Source: Podocnemis expansa
Taxonomy: Eukaryota > Chordata > Testudines > Podocnemididae
Direction of reading: 5' to 3'
Length of the DNA stretch: 64,000 nt
Assembly (NCBI GenBank): GCA_007922195.1
Contig: ML681968.1
Coordinates: forward strand, 372,001 to 436,000
This document shows, in pieces, positions 1-11,717 of the stretch (positions are counted from its first letter, which is position 1; every line of letters starts with the position of its first letter). The notes under the pieces are model-generated. The model searched no databases and was not told the origin of the DNA. It saw only the letters and a program-made list of their open reading frames with translations. The position numbers and the translations under genes are program-made.

Positions 1-140
1 TACTGACAAACGAGTACCTTAAACTGCTGCCAGATCTTTGCCATGACTTTTCAAACCTAAGGCATTGGAGATGGGTTATTTCACGGTCTTCTTGAATTTT
101 TAAAGACCTTTGAAGAAAAAGAGTCAGTGAGGCTCTAGAG

Positions 141-299
141 CAGTGGTTCCCAACCTTTTCTCAGTGATGGCACACCTCACTCATGAATATTCATGAGCCA
201 ATCCAGAACTCTGTAAATTTTTCAAAAAATTGCATAACACACCTGCTCAGGCCTGAGGGGGACACCTGTGTGCCGTGGCACAGTGGCTGGGAAACACTG
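141..299. mobile_element. hAT-type MITE
   Basis: The ends are inverted repeats: CAGTGGTTCCCAACC on the left, and a right end reading CAGTGTTTCCCAGCC on the other strand. The flanking 8-mers, ctctagag and ctctactg, match at 6 of 8 positions, as expected for an old 8 bp hAT target duplication. It is noncoding and internally deleted. Confidence 0.75.
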
Positions 300-1266
300 C
301 TCTACTGAAGTGCAGGTCACTTTTGTGCAGAGGGGCAACATAATCTTTATGTATCACTTTAACCTTTCTGCACTGTATTTGTGTAGCAAATGCAGACTGG
401 AGTTATAGTTGGGACCCTCTTGTTAGGGTCCTCTGGGTTCTGGTTTTAACTGTTTCTCTGATAATAAGTCTGTGCCCTGCTTGCAGAGAGGAAAGTGTCA
501 TAGCCCGACATCAGTTCAGATGAGGTATTTGAGATTCTGAGACTCTTGGTTATAAAAACAAAAATCACTCACTTGTACGAGAACCTGAGTCTGTAACATG
601 CAATTGAATGACATTTATCTATACTGCCTCATAAGGTGGACATGCCAAATATGTGCTTGCCTGTTTATCTTTAAAATGGGTGACTCCTTTATCTCCTAGC
701 CTTTTGAAAACACTAATGTGTACTCTAAATACGGATATCAAAAAGCACCTAGAAATCTTTTCAGGCCCTGCTCTAACCTCTCTGTCCAAACCATATGCTC
801 TTCTGTCAGCTAGGAAAAGAACCAAAGAATCCTGTTATCTCCTGTTGTCCTTGGAAACTGCTATGCAGTCTGTTTGGAGAGAGTGTGTTGCATCCCTTCT
901 AGAGGCTGGTTCTCAATGGTTGTGCAGAAAACTTTACAAATCTGAATAGAGCACTGCTCACTACGCTGCTCCTACTACAACAAATCACTTCCCCTATCTC
1001 CATTTATCCTTTGATCTCTCTGGTGAATTGCTGTGGATGGGGAAGGGGAGGTGAGGGAAGGGTAAGTGGGTAGAAGAGCTGGCAAGTGTGCAAAGGACTA
1101 GATGTAGGGAAACGGGACTGGAGGAGTTCAGTGCTTTAAAATGTCATAGATTGAGCTTGTTAAATGCTTTACTCAGTGAAAATGTGAGGAAAATTATTGT
1201 CAACATTTGTTATCGTGTAGCTAGTGGTGTTACTCTACTTTTTCAGTTTGGTAGTTTATGCTAAAG

Positions 1267-1407
1267 CAGTGGTTTTCAAACTTTGGGTTGGGACCCTGTA
1301 CTGCCACCAAAAGACTAGAATGCATTGCTCAAAGATGTAATTGTTCGGTCATGGGCATAAATGATTTTTTCAAGTGGGTCCTGAGGTAAAACATTTGAAA
1401 ACCACTG
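1267..1407. mobile_element. hAT-type MITE
   Basis: Terminal inverted repeats are CAGTGGTTTTCAAA at both ends. The flanks tgctaaag and tactaaaa agree at 6 of 8 positions, consistent with a decayed 8 bp target duplication. The 141 bp body has no reading frame. Confidence 0.78.
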
Positions 1408-2654
1408 TACTAAAATATTTTCTCATAAATGTATGTATTTAATCTTCTGGAATACTTAAAAATTCAGTCTGTTTTTCTGTTGAAGGTTAGTAGTGCTAGA
1501 CAAGGTGACAGAGAACATTTGAGAAAATCCAACACACACCATATATATTCTCTGAGACTATAAATGACTCTCAAGGTTTTAAAAAAACCCAAACATTATT
1601 TGGGGACAGAAAGCAGTAAAGTGAATGAAATCTCAAGTGCCCATCAAGAAGGGTTGCATTCTAGAAGGTATGATGAAGTTTAGAAGACACCCACTAGGAG
1701 CATACAGATCTACATATAAACAACATAAGATACATGAAGGACCTGCTTTGCCTTGCTTCAAGTAAGGAAGAGCTTCAGAACATGCTTGTTGCTATGATAG
1801 TATCAGCAATGAATATGGAATGGCTAAGTGTGATACAAGTAAACACAATGATGCACAAGGTAGGCAGTGGCTATACCTTCATGGTTGAATGGTGGAACAA
1901 GAGAATGGCTTCCTCTGTTTAGGGACTGTAATCTTAGCAGACAGAAGAGAAGGGGAAGGACTCTATTCAATAACTTTCAAAGACTCCTGCATTTTGTTGA
2001 AGGTTAAAACTGAATCTTTGTACTTGGTTGCTGAAGCGCTACAAATGTAGGGATGTGACAGCTAGACAAGAGGTTGATGAGAGATGAATTTTAAAAGAGA
2101 AGAATGAATTGAGCTCCTAAACGGAGTTGCTGCCTTCCTAATAGGTGGTATCCAGACCCCACCCCATTGCTCACTCTTTTCCCTGCATTGGCCACTAGAT
2201 TATCTAATCTCCTCTCCCCCTCTCCAACTGAGCAGGGGTTGTCTTCGGTTAATGATATGGTGCCTTCCCTCACCCCACGTTAACCAGACTTTTGATGTCC
2301 AGTCACTAGTGACCAGATATTGTCAGGTCCCTTTTTGATCTTAAATGGCACCCTGACCCAGAAACCAAAAATGGGACTGTTCTGATATAATCCAAATGGG
2401 CAGAACCCTAATTGTAAAATAAAGAAATATCTTTTTATGGACGTATTATTTGCTGATCACTGAGTCACTCACAGCACCCAGACTGTCAGAAAAGATTGCA
2501 TGCAGTAAAAGAGAGAGCCCATTACGTCAGATATTGCACCAGATGGACTGGCACACAAAGGAGGATGGAAGTTAGTGGGTGACAGTCTCTGCATTGGAGA
2601 TGCCAGTTGAAGAGGAATAATGTGCTTTGGATTCTGGTGTAGGATTTAATGTAC

Positions 2655-2790
2655 AAACAGAACAACAGAGAGAAGGTAGATGAAGTAATATCTTTTGTTG
2701 GACCAATACTGTTTGGTGGAAGGATCAAGCTTGTCTCACTTATCCTGGGACCAACAGGGCTACAACACCACAGCAAAGAAGAAAACTGGA
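2655..2790. repeat. Inverted-end interspersed repeat, possibly Penelope-like
   Basis: The motif 'gtaatatcttttgttggacc' at about 2685 matches a repeat at about 41795, and the right end reads 'cctgggaccaacagggctac'. Its 'caac..ggctac' end resembles the 'aacacggctacccc' ends of the Penelope-like family elsewhere in the window. Relatedness to that family is an inference. Confidence 0.4.
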
Positions 2791-3734
2791 CAAGGCAACG
2801 AAGGAGGGACAATGGTTTGGCAATACACCTGCTTGCCTTTTAAAGTAGAAGTTGGAGTTTTGCGGAGAGTTTCAGTAGTGGAGGTGTCCAAGGAACAGGA
2901 ATGGAGGAAACTGAGGAGTTGCCGGAACAGGATGCTCGGTGCTTAAAACTTTCTCTTAGAGAGGAGAGTGTTACCAAGATCCAGTGTTTTTCTACTCAGT
3001 TTCACAGGGATGGATTAAGTGTTTAGGGCAAAGAGAGGTTCCAGACCTACGTTGGGGGTGTGCGTCCCTTCCCAGAGTCATCCTGGCAGAGCTCTGGAGG
3101 ATTCCCGGATATCTGAGTACAGGGCTAGCCTGTTTAAATCGCCACCCTGGACACATGTTTGGGCCTGCCAATATCCCCCAGCATGTAGGTGTGAAATCAA
3201 GTACTTGGTATGTTACAAGAATGCCTAGGAAATCTTTCAAAAAACAATGAATTACAAGGTTGCCAAACGCAACATATGTGAGACACTCACAAAGGCAAGG
3301 AAGGTGAAAATTGCCTAATGTTGATAATCTCTTCCACCACCCAAAGGCACATTTCTTCTATCCTAGCAACTGGCTTCCACAGACCACACAACTACCAAAC
3401 ATTCAAGCCTCCACCCTAGTATAGTTTGTCGCATTTACCATTGGGAGGCTATGATTTCATTGGATACAGTTGGTTCACATTCTCAGGTTTTGTTTTACAA
3501 CCATGAGGAACATGAAAACTGCACCAGTGGAAGAGGCTACTACTGTCAAAAACTCATTTATCATCTCAACAAACTCTGATTCTAAATGTTTAACCACTGA
3601 ATTCTAGTTCAGTGGATTTACCTTCTTTAAAACTTTGGGAGCAAACAAGTCCTGCTTAATTATTTTTTAAGTTAAAAATGGATCATTAGGCCTTTGATCT
3701 ATCTGTCTTAGGTACTTCTGTGCCTCTTACTTAC

Positions 3735-3905
3735 TATAATATTGGAGTGCTTCCCCATCTTTAACTGCTTTTATCCTCACTACACCCCTATGAAGTAGGG
3801 AAATGTTATTCCCAGTTTACAGATGGGAGGTCCAAGACACAGGAACATTAAATGATTTGCACCAGATCACCCAGGAAACCTGTTCCAGGAGTCCCAGGAG
3901 AATGC
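3735..3905 (+). repeat. MIR/L2-like ancient SINE fragment
   Basis: It contains the motif 'tcctcactacacccctatga', then an 'agtagg..tgttattcccagtttacagatggg' pattern and 'gatttgcaccagatcaccca'. These are in the order of the conserved 3' part of MIR-type core SINEs with an L2 tail. It is old and diverged. Confidence 0.6.
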
Positions 3906-4382
3906 ACTGTGCACTAGGCTTATCTATCTTCTCTATTGTCACAGGGAAGCTTGTACCTTTTAAGTAGATTAGGCCTCCAACTCCTCTGTGTCAGAGCAGG
4001 TAGGCTCACCTGAGCAGGGCTACATGTGGAGATATAAAGACCTGTTGGAAGTCTGGGGCTGGGATAGGTGAGCAGGCAGTCTGGAGTGGCAGCAGAGGAA
4101 AAAAGCATTGTTTTTTAGGGTGGGGGAGAAATGGAGGACTTTCTGACCTCAAATGAGGTTCCCCTGGAAACTGAAGACAAATCTGTTAAAGGGGGGACAG
4201 AGCACAAAGGGGATGGGGTGAGTGGGGGCAAAAAGTGGAGATTAAATAAGATATCTGCAAAAAATCAAAGCTGAGGAAAAATAAACTGGCATTTTGTTAT
4301 TGCAGGGTGTCTAACGAAAGAAAAAAGATGAGGTGATGTTAATCTTGTGAAAGTACCTTACTGAATTAAAAAAAGTATAGGG

Positions 4383-4552
4383 CAGGGGTCTCAAACATGC
4401 GGCCCCTAAAGCTACTTGCTGCAGCCCACAATGACACGATTGTTACCGATATTTACAATATCATTGTATGGAAAGGTTTCAGTGGTGTGGCCCTCGGACT
4501 ACCGTACTAGCCCTCATGCGGCCCTCGTGGTGATTTGAATTTGAGACCCCTG
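4383..4552. mobile_element. hAT-type MITE, CAGGGGTCTCAAAC family
   Basis: This 170 bp element starts CAGGGGTCTCAAAC and ends with the inverted form TTTGAGACCCCTG. It is flanked by a perfect 8 bp duplication, gtataggg (4375-4382 and 4553-4560). Copies of the same family sit at 28934, 47702 and, truncated, 50755. The body is rich in 'gcggccc' blocks and has no ORF. Confidence 0.92.
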
Positions 4553-5329
4553 GTATAGGGGATGTAGTAAGAGTCAGGAGGCTTCAAAAGTTTTAGCTGC
4601 ATGTAAAAACAAGGAATAGGCTGATAGACTGCTCAGAAGTAAAACTCCAAGGAAAGTTCATGTAGGGGCCAGCTACTGAAGTGTGTGGCTGAATCAAAAG
4701 GGTAATGGAAGGGATTCCGTTCAAGCAGACCAAGGAGGAGAGAACAAGAATCAAAAGCACAGAAGATAGTGTTAGTATGTAAGTGGTGGACTAGTAAAAG
4801 AAGAGGTTAATTAAGCCATCACAAAAGTACAGATTCCAGTCAAGATGAATTCTTACCTAAGAAAGTAATACTAGGCTATCAGATATTTAGAACTAAGCTG
4901 TGTATCCTTCTCCTCTAAGTGCCATGGTATGGGCATATAGCACTTGTTTCTAAAGAGAAAATAAGATATGGCAAATGTGAGGGGGAGTACTTGTATGAAA
5001 ACTGTATACAAGGGACACAAGTTGTGTGTTACTGCTATATAAAGAATGTATTGCAGCAAGGTAAGCTAAAGACAGACGAAAATGATTGTGTCTTATGTAG
5101 AAGCAGTAAGGAGACTCAAAACCTCAGACAGAAATGGAAGAGAGAATCAGCACAGGAAAAGAGGAACTACAGCAGCAGCCCCATTCTGTAAAAATATGAT
5201 AGGCACTGCACAAGGAACAGGTGATGATACATTAGTAGTGAAAAAAGTGTTGTTGCATTTTTGACGGGTAATAAATTGCACATCATAAAAGGAAAAAAAG
5301 TCAGAAAAATGAAAATGATAGCAAGGGGA

Positions 5330-6600
5330 GTGACAAAATATTTTTGTTGGCAACTCACTGGATTGCATTCATGTAATCTTGAATGCACACAATGGTGAAA
5401 TATGACTAACATGGGAACTAAAACCTTTTGTTGGAATGCGCACAGTTTGAGAGCACATGATTAAAAACTAAAAGAAAATACGCTGGAAATGAGAACTAGA
5501 CTAGATATCAGTACATTGAGGGAAAATGATTGGTTGAAAAGCTTGCTTTTGAAATTCTGGAGTATATATTGCCTGTAGGCAAGACCGAAAACTAGGTAGA
5601 TGACATGTTTATATTTTTGCAAGGGAAAGATATAACCATGTGGAAGTAGAGAATGAAGAAGTGTCTTGAATATAATGCTTTTAATATGTCAGTGCAAAAG
5701 AGAAATATTTAAGAATTTTGTTTTATATATATATAAAACCTATGTGGGGAGATTAGAAAACTCAAAATTACAAGAAATAGCAAAGAACACTGAAAGGCCA
5801 TGTATTATATGCGGTGACCTTAAAAACTATAATAAGTTGTGAGGAGGAGCAGCCAATAGTAATGGTGCATCCCTAGAAAGGCTCATTTGTGATAATAATC
5901 TAGCTGTTTAAATGATGTCACCCCAATCACAGTAGATGGTAGATTTTTCTGCTTAGGCCTGGGTATTTTAACAGCAGATGTTATGACCAAATGCATCTTG
6001 GAAATATATAAGGAAGAAGGACTGAGAAGCAATCATTTCTGCATACTTATTACTTTTCAAGGGCACATTAAGCTTGAAGATAATGGAAAATTACCCACCT
6101 GGAGTTCTCAGAAAGCGAACTGGGACCTATTTGCAAGTAAATGTTCTGAATTTGTGAACGAATATTGTGAGCGATGACGTATAGAGAATTTTAGCAACCA
6201 TGTAATACAGAGAACAATAACTACAGCTACTGTAGCTATGCTGAAGATATTGAAGTATCCCAAAACTAAGAGTTTGTGTGGTGGAGTGAGGAGTACAAAA
6301 TGGCAATTCAAATAAGGAGAGAGCCTATAAGAAAGTGAAAACTACAGTAGATAGTGGTGATCTAATAAAACATTTAAAAAAGGGGGGGGGTAGGACAGTA
6401 GAACAGAGAACTATGGATAAATCAAGAGAAAGTAGTATTGTTGGAGGTTAAAGAAAGATACCCAAACAGCAGAAATATACAGGCAAATTAGAAGAAAGCG
6501 TGGAATTAAGATATATAGTTGCATATTAGGCCTAATGGGGACTGATGAAATAGAAGTTTTGGTAAAGAGAGAACAGAAATTTAGCAGACATGTTTTGAAG
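5330..6600 (+). pseudogene. I/Jockey-like LINE copy 1: APE endonuclease segment
   Basis: Translation in shifting frames gives the order of an apurinic-type endonuclease of a non-LTR retrotransposon. WNAHSLRAH is at about 5432, IICGDLKNY (the GDFN-type motif) at about 5803, then NGASLERL and a ..RSNHF.ILITF block at about 6025, matching the family's SDH motif with D changed to N. Many stops and frameshifts show it is dead. The reverse transcriptase continues at 8440 after later insertions. A second copy at 48200 aligns with its first 150 bp. The assignment rests on motif order and no search was run. Confidence 0.72.
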
Positions 6601-6713
6601 TGTGAATAGTGATGAAAAAGTGCTGTTTTTTACCAGCTTAACAGACAATTCATTGAAGGAAAGCATGAACTATTATGTAAGTGGGAAGAACTTGAAGATA
6701 TTGGTGAATTAAA

Positions 6714-8016
6714 TCCCAAAGGGGTAACCATGTTAATATGGTCCAGCAGAACAAAGTCTGGTGGCGCTTTTAAAGACCAACAGTTTATTTATTACATGAG
6801 CTTTTGTGTGAGAGAATCATGTTTCATCAGATGCTTGAAGATGGGGAACTTACAGAATAGGAGCAAAATAAATGCGGGGACGTGTAAGTCATAGGATCTG
6901 ATCAGAATGTAACATCAAATCAGAGCAATTGTTAGGATTCAAACAGTGGAGTACAGCAATTAGCAGGTAAGTGGGTAGCAGACAAGGAAAGCAAAGTTAC
7001 CTGTTAATAGGAAGAGAACCCATAATCTTTATTCAGCCCTGAGTTCATGGAGTCAAATTCAAATATGAATTCCAATTCTGCGGTTTCTCTTTTTGATGCT
7101 TTGATTTGTTATCCATTGGTCTGAGCACAGCTATTAACGGAGTAAGCAGAGGGATTGAAGTGTTCACCTGTTGGTTTTTGAATGTTATTTCTTATGTCAG
7201 GTTTGTGTCCATTTATTCTTTTGCACAGAGACTGTAGCCTTTGCCCAATGTATAAGGCAGTGGGGGTTATTTCTGGCACATGATGGTATAAATCACGGTG
7301 GTGAGTGAGTAGATGAATGAGCCCTTAATAGAGTTGCTGGTTTGATTAGGGCCTGTGATGATGTCTTTTCTGCATATGCGTGGGCAAAGTTGGCAACGTG
7401 GTTTGTTGCAGAGAGATGTGTCTGCTTTAATGTTTCTATTATTGGGTCTGTAGCTGCTGTTAAGTTTCTGTTTAAGATTGTGGGGCTGTCTGTAAGCGAG
7501 GAGATGTGTGTTTCCCAAGGCCTGAGAGAATAAGGGGTCATCTTGTAGAATAGGCCGTAGTCTTTGGTGATGTAGTATAGGGGTTTTACTTGGGGATTGT
7601 AGATGGTGATCAGTGGCGTTCTGTTTTCTTTCTTGGGCTTCTCTGATCATAAATCGAAGAAGCTTCAAAGAGAAACCGCAGAATTGGCGTTCATATTCAA
7701 ATTTGATTTCATGAACTCAGGGCTGAATAAAGTCTATTGGTTCTTTTCCTGCTAAAACAGGTAACTTTGCTTTCCTTGTCTCCCACCCACTTCCCTGCTA
7801 ATTGCTGTGCTCCACTGCTTGACTCCTGACAACTGTTTTGTTTTGCTGTTACTGTATGACCTGATTCCATGACTTACTTCCCTACATTTATTTTGCTCCC
7901 ATTCTGTAAGTGCCCCATTTTCAAGCATCTGACAAAGTGGGATGCTCTCCCATGAAAGCTCATGGCAATAAAGTTTTAGTCTTTTAAAAGTGCCATCTAT
8001 TTATTGTTTGTTTTTA
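6714..8016 (-). mobile_element. Penelope-like element, tail-to-tail inverted insertion
   Basis: A perfect 10 bp duplication, gtgaattaaa (6704-6713 and 8017-8026), frames 1303 bp. The left arm is a Penelope-like 3' end on the - strand. About 7668-7267 encodes a CNKPRCQLCPR cysteine cluster and VIYTIMCQK. In a neighbouring frame follow LYIGQRLQSLCKRINGHK, a GIY-YIG endonuclease signature, and then TGEHFNPSAYS. The right arm (about 7655-8016) repeats the last 360 bp in the opposite orientation, so both outer ends carry the same tail. The coding part is broken by frameshifts. It lies inside the older LINE, between that LINE's endonuclease and reverse transcriptase. Confidence 0.85.
7150..7668 (-). 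pseudogene. Penelope-like RT C-terminus with GIY-YIG endonuclease, broken
   Basis: The 133-codon open stretch ending at 7267 runs from KLLRFMIREAQERK through KQKLNSSYRP and CNKPRCQLCP to VIYTIMCQK. A stop follows, but one frame over the sequence continues LYIGQ...L...R.N.HK.DI. That pair of blocks, (V)Y.I.C..C and (L)YIG, is the GIY-YIG nuclease typical of Penelope-like retroelements. The reverse transcriptase palm is missing, so the copy is 5'-truncated. At least one frameshift separates the GIY-like and YIG blocks. Confidence 0.75.
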
Positions 8017-8172
8017 GTGAATTAAAGGCTTTATATACAGGTTTTCTTGAGAAAAAATATTGATGTGACCAAAAATACATCCTGAAATAAAGATGATATA
8101 TGTGATGCAACATTTAATGATCTTCGTCCCAGTAGTTTAATCATTCTTTTGGAATTATATGATACTGTACAG

Positions 8173-8357
8173 CGTAGTTTCTTAACTTGTAGTACTCATA
8201 CTCCTTGGGATGGGCCAGACACAGGCTAGGGGTATGCGTGGCAGCTGCCAGTTTCCCCTGGTCCCATCTCCTAGCTGGGAGGCAGCGTGTTGGGGTACTT
8301 ACTAAAATTTTCAGAAATTAGGGGGCACTTGCTACTTTAAAAAGTTGAGAAACACTG
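8173..8357. mobile_element. hAT-type MITE
   Basis: A perfect 8 bp duplication, ctgtacag (8165-8172 and 8358-8365), flanks a 185 bp element. Its left end, ..GTTTCTTAACTT, is the inverse of its right end, AAGTTGAGAAAC.. . There is no ORF. It lies just before the LINE reverse transcriptase remnant. Confidence 0.72.
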
Positions 8358-8429
8358 CTGTACAGGAAGCAAGGAATGATACTGATACATGCAAACATAC
8401 AGTAATTCTAGTAAGAAAATGAGATAAAC

Positions 8430-9580
8430 TATCCCCCAAAATAGATCGCTGTAGACCAGTTGCCATCATGTCCCATGTCGATGACATTATCATGAGGCTG
8501 GTGAATGATAGATTATCTGTTCAGAAAACAATGGCATATGGTGCAGTGTGGTCTAAGAAGACCATTGTCTATGTTGTTAAATTTGAAACTCAGATTCCAA
8601 AAAGTGTGGGAAACAAAGGTTTCATGATAGCTGTCCTTTGCAATATCAGAGAAGACTGTGACATGCTGTGGAGGGAAGGTGCATTGTACAAAAAAGGAGC
8701 ACTAATGATGAGAAGAGGAGATGGATTTGAGAATTTTTCAGTAAATGGACCATGCAGGTCAGAGTTGGGAAGTTATGTACAAGATACATAATTCTGGGAA
8801 ATGTCATCAGCCCTACATTACTTGATGTTATGATAAATGCTCTCCCAAAATGAGGACGTGTTGTTGCGTGTGTTACTTTGCATATAGTAGTGCTCTATGG
8901 AGTAGGAGCAGGAATACTGAAGTGGCCAAAAAGAGAATCAACAGAACATTATGGAGACCTCAGACTGAGGAAATACATGAGGTTTCAAGTTCTCTATTGC
9001 TAAACCCAAAGAATTGATCTTTATGAAGAAGAAAACTAAAGGAGTGTAGGCTGTGTTTGTAGGAAGAAGAGCTAGATACAGGTAAAACGTTTAAATTCCT
9101 AGGGTTAATATTTGATATTAAATTACTTTGGGAAGATCATATAAAGTGTAGTTAAAAATAAATGCAAAGGAAGTATCAGCCTGTCTTAAAAGTATTTGTG
9201 GAACTAATTGAGGGGCTAATAAGACACTGCTGGTGGTGTACAGAGAAGGCCACTTATGGCTGGGAAGTTTTTGGACCAGTATCAAAATCAAAACTTAAAA
9301 AATCAGATTTAGTCCAAGCCCAAGCTGTTTGAGGTGCCTTTCTTGCAACATCCGTAGGTATGCTACAGAGCTGCTAGTAATGTGCCAGTTAAATTACTGG
9401 GCCTAACTTTCTGAGCTAAAGATAATGGGAATTACAGCAGTGAAAGTACCAAACAAATGTAGAAGGCTTGTTGGGAATTTAGTAGGCTCAGTGTGTTAGA
9501 CCTCCATGTGCAGTTTGAGTTAAAATGTGGAAGCATGAATGGAAGAGCTAAGTGAAATCAAAACTTTTAGTCATGGGAAA
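8430..9580 (+). pseudogene. I/Jockey-like LINE copy 1: reverse transcriptase segment
   Basis: The conceptual translation gives the reverse transcriptase blocks in order. These are RPVAIMSHVD..I.RLVNDRLS (about 8455-8520), ILGNVISPTLLDVMIN (8791-8838, the 'QG..ISP.LF...IN' block), TFKFLGLIFD (about 9088), LKSICGTN.GANKTLL (about 9180) and VFGPVSKSKLKKSDLVQAQA (about 9270). The catalytic box position (about 8880-8900) is too decayed to read as .ADD. Stops and frameshifts are frequent. The 'LDYG..FG...KS.LK..D..Q' C-terminal block is characteristic of I and Jockey group elements rather than CR1. Confidence 0.75.
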
Positions 9581-9590
9581 ATTAGGTGTA

Positions 9591-10062
9591 TCTATGCTAC
9601 AAAGCTGTCAGCATAAGATACATTGACATTCATCCACTTCTATAATTAGAGTGGTGACTGATGTCCACACTGCTCTCTTTGGGTCAGTGGGGTGCATCCT
9701 CACCAGGAGCATTTCCACCTCCGGAAGGGGCGGTATGGAGAGCTGAGAGACTAGAGACTCCCAGACTACCTGCCTCCTTCCCCGCGGCCCCCCCCCCCCC
9801 ACTTTCCAGTACTAGCTGCGAGCTGGGGCAGCCACTCCCAGATCACTTGAACAGTGAAATTGACATGTATGACAGCCCATCCACTGCTATAAGGGGACAC
9901 AGTGTCTACAGTGACCCTCTGTCGACAAAAGCTTCTTGTTGAGTTGGTTTTATTTTGTCAGAAGAACTGTCAATTTTGTTGATGCAGGGTGATTGTAAGG
10001 TGTACGCCAGCACTTTTGTCGACAAAGCCGACCTGTTGACAAAACTCTCTAGCATGGACCAG
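9591..10062. mobile_element. Nonautonomous DNA element
   Basis: The two ends read, towards the inside, 'tctatgctacaaagctgtc' and, on the other strand, 'tccatgctagagagttttgtc', an approximate inverted terminal repeat. The right part repeats the palindromic block 'ttttgtcgacaaa' several times. It interrupts the old LINE between reverse transcriptase and the tail domain. The superfamily is not determined. Confidence 0.5.
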
Positions 10063-10249
10063 GCTGCAGTTATGGATGAAAAGATACGTATCCAAATGTG
10101 GATTTAGATTTAATTTGTAAACTTAAAAATTAGAAGGTATAAAAAAGGAAGTGTGTCAGTATATAGAGGAAAAGTGGAGTTGTTTTTCTCAAATATATAT
10201 AGGTGGGTCCAAAAAAGATAAAACCAGGAAGGGTAGGGACAGCATATTG

Positions 10250-10400
10250 CAGGGGTGGCCAAACTGTGGGTCATGAACCAGATGTGGCTCTTTTACAGTT
10301 AAAGTATGGCTCACAAAGCCCCCATACCTCCCCTTCTTTGTCTACCAGACTGTGGTAGGGAATTCAAATCATCTGCCCTGAGGCGCGGAGGTGGGGTTAG
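10250..10400 (+). mobile_element. hAT-type MITE fragment
   Basis: It begins CAGGGGTGGCCAAACTGTGG, a typical hAT-MITE start. No matching inverted 3' end is visible, so the fragment is truncated and its right boundary is a guess. Confidence 0.5.
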
Positions 10401-10429
10401 AGAGTCTTGCCTAATGGGTCGAGGGTTTC

Positions 10430-11200
10430 AGAGATAGTATGCTTGATCACTCTTGGCATATCATGTATCAGAATTTGGAGATAGAGCATGTAAAAGAATA
10501 TCCAAATTTTGTAGCTGCTATGACAGCCAAACTAGTAACAATTAAAATTAGATTGGATCTGGGTAAGTATGCTCAGCAGCAACTGTCTTTTTTTCCACTT
10601 ACAGCAATAAAAAAAAAGGATGCTTCTGTAAGTAGAAGTGATTTAATCAATGAAACTGTATTTCTAATTACAGTTAGTACAGATTGGGTACATGAAACAT
10701 TAGCCTGGACCCAGGGCGTATTTGGATAACAGAATAAAAGGCAGACAAAACAGTTAAAAGCTCTGTAAGGAAGAGAGAGATTGATGCAGAAATATGCTTG
10801 GGTAAACAGAAACTCAGAAACCTAGTACAGAAGAATTTAAGAACAATGGCAACAAATTTAGATCAGTGAAAAACAAGGAGGATTTTTTTTTTTTAAATTT
10901 GTGCCCTAGAGTTGAGGCTAAATGACATGCTTTGGGGACCAGTTTGGAAAAAACAAGTGATTTTCTTCAGAATACTGACTGGGCAGTGTGATTTAAAAGA
11001 AAATCTTTTTCAGATTAGTAAACACAGAAAAGATCAATGTGGGTGCTGTAAGGCAGAGGAAACAACTGATCCCTTTAAGGGGTATGTAAAGGTTTTGTTA
11101 AAGGAAGGAGGAAAACTGTTTGAGGAATTTAAATGGCTCAATGTAACATTTGTTGTCTTATGGTTATTTACTAAAAATATTGGGGAAGTGAGGTAGTATT
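10430..11200 (+). pseudogene. I/Jockey-like LINE copy 1: RNase H/tail segment
   Basis: At 10960-11110 the frame reads FFRILTGQCDLKENLF, then QCGCCKAEETTDP and .GKLFEEF. This matches the layout of the C-terminal tail after RNase H in I/Jockey-group elements ('RLRTGHC.L...L....', then a C.C...ET cluster). The preceding 290 bp (10439-10729) is open but not clearly assignable; by position it should hold RNase H. The second copy keeps a clearer RNase H block at 49366. Confidence 0.62.
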
Positions 11201-11432
11201 AGAAAGGTGTTCTTAAGTTACCTGAAAGACGCAGGGCAGCACACGAGAATATAAACCACTAGGTATTTAGCATTTATAGGGGGTGCTGGCTAGATTCCGC
11301 GCAGTCAAGTCTGTTTTGTCATGGAGAGGAAAGGGAGTGAGGGAGAACAGGAGGAGGGCAAGGAGCAGGCTATGCCAGGGGAATGGAGTTACAGAGGATG
11401 GAAACTAACTCTGGTGGTGGGTGCCTAGAACA

Positions 11433-11712
11433 AGGGGAACAAACAAAGTCACTTAGACTAACAAATTTATTTATTTCATGAGCTTTCATAGGAGAAAATC
11501 ACACTTCATCAGTTGCTTTGAAGTGGAAATTACAGAATGAGAGGAAATAAATGCAGGGAAGTGTAAGTCGTGTGATCAGGTAACAGTATAAAAGCAAAGC
11601 TTTGATTTCTCCTGTGAAAGCTCATGCAATAAATCAGTTTTAGTCTTTAAGTGCGACAGGACTCCTTGTTTGTTTTACTAAACTAGGCTAACACAGCTGC
11701 CCCTTTAGAGGT
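11433..11712. mobile_element. Penelope-like inverted (fold-back) insertion
   Basis: The left arm carries 'gactaacaaatttatttatt' followed by 'tgagctttcataggagaaaa'. The right arm is its reverse ('gaaagctcatgcaataaat', 'ttagtctttaagtgcgacag') and ends in 'cacagctgcccctttag'. This is the same tail-to-tail design as the 6714 element. The flanks share tagaaca (11426-11432, 11713-11719), an imperfect candidate target duplication. Confidence 0.7.
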
Positions 11713-11717
11713 TAGAA

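Noticed and set aside
6714..6850. Reading the 'ggggtagcc..gttagtct' sequences as the tRNA-Lys-derived turtle SINE
   Set aside because: No convincing A and B boxes. The unit is continuous with GIY-YIG coding sequence at 6714-7668, and the copies are palindromic. The turtle tRNA SINE should end in a CR1-like tail, which these do not.
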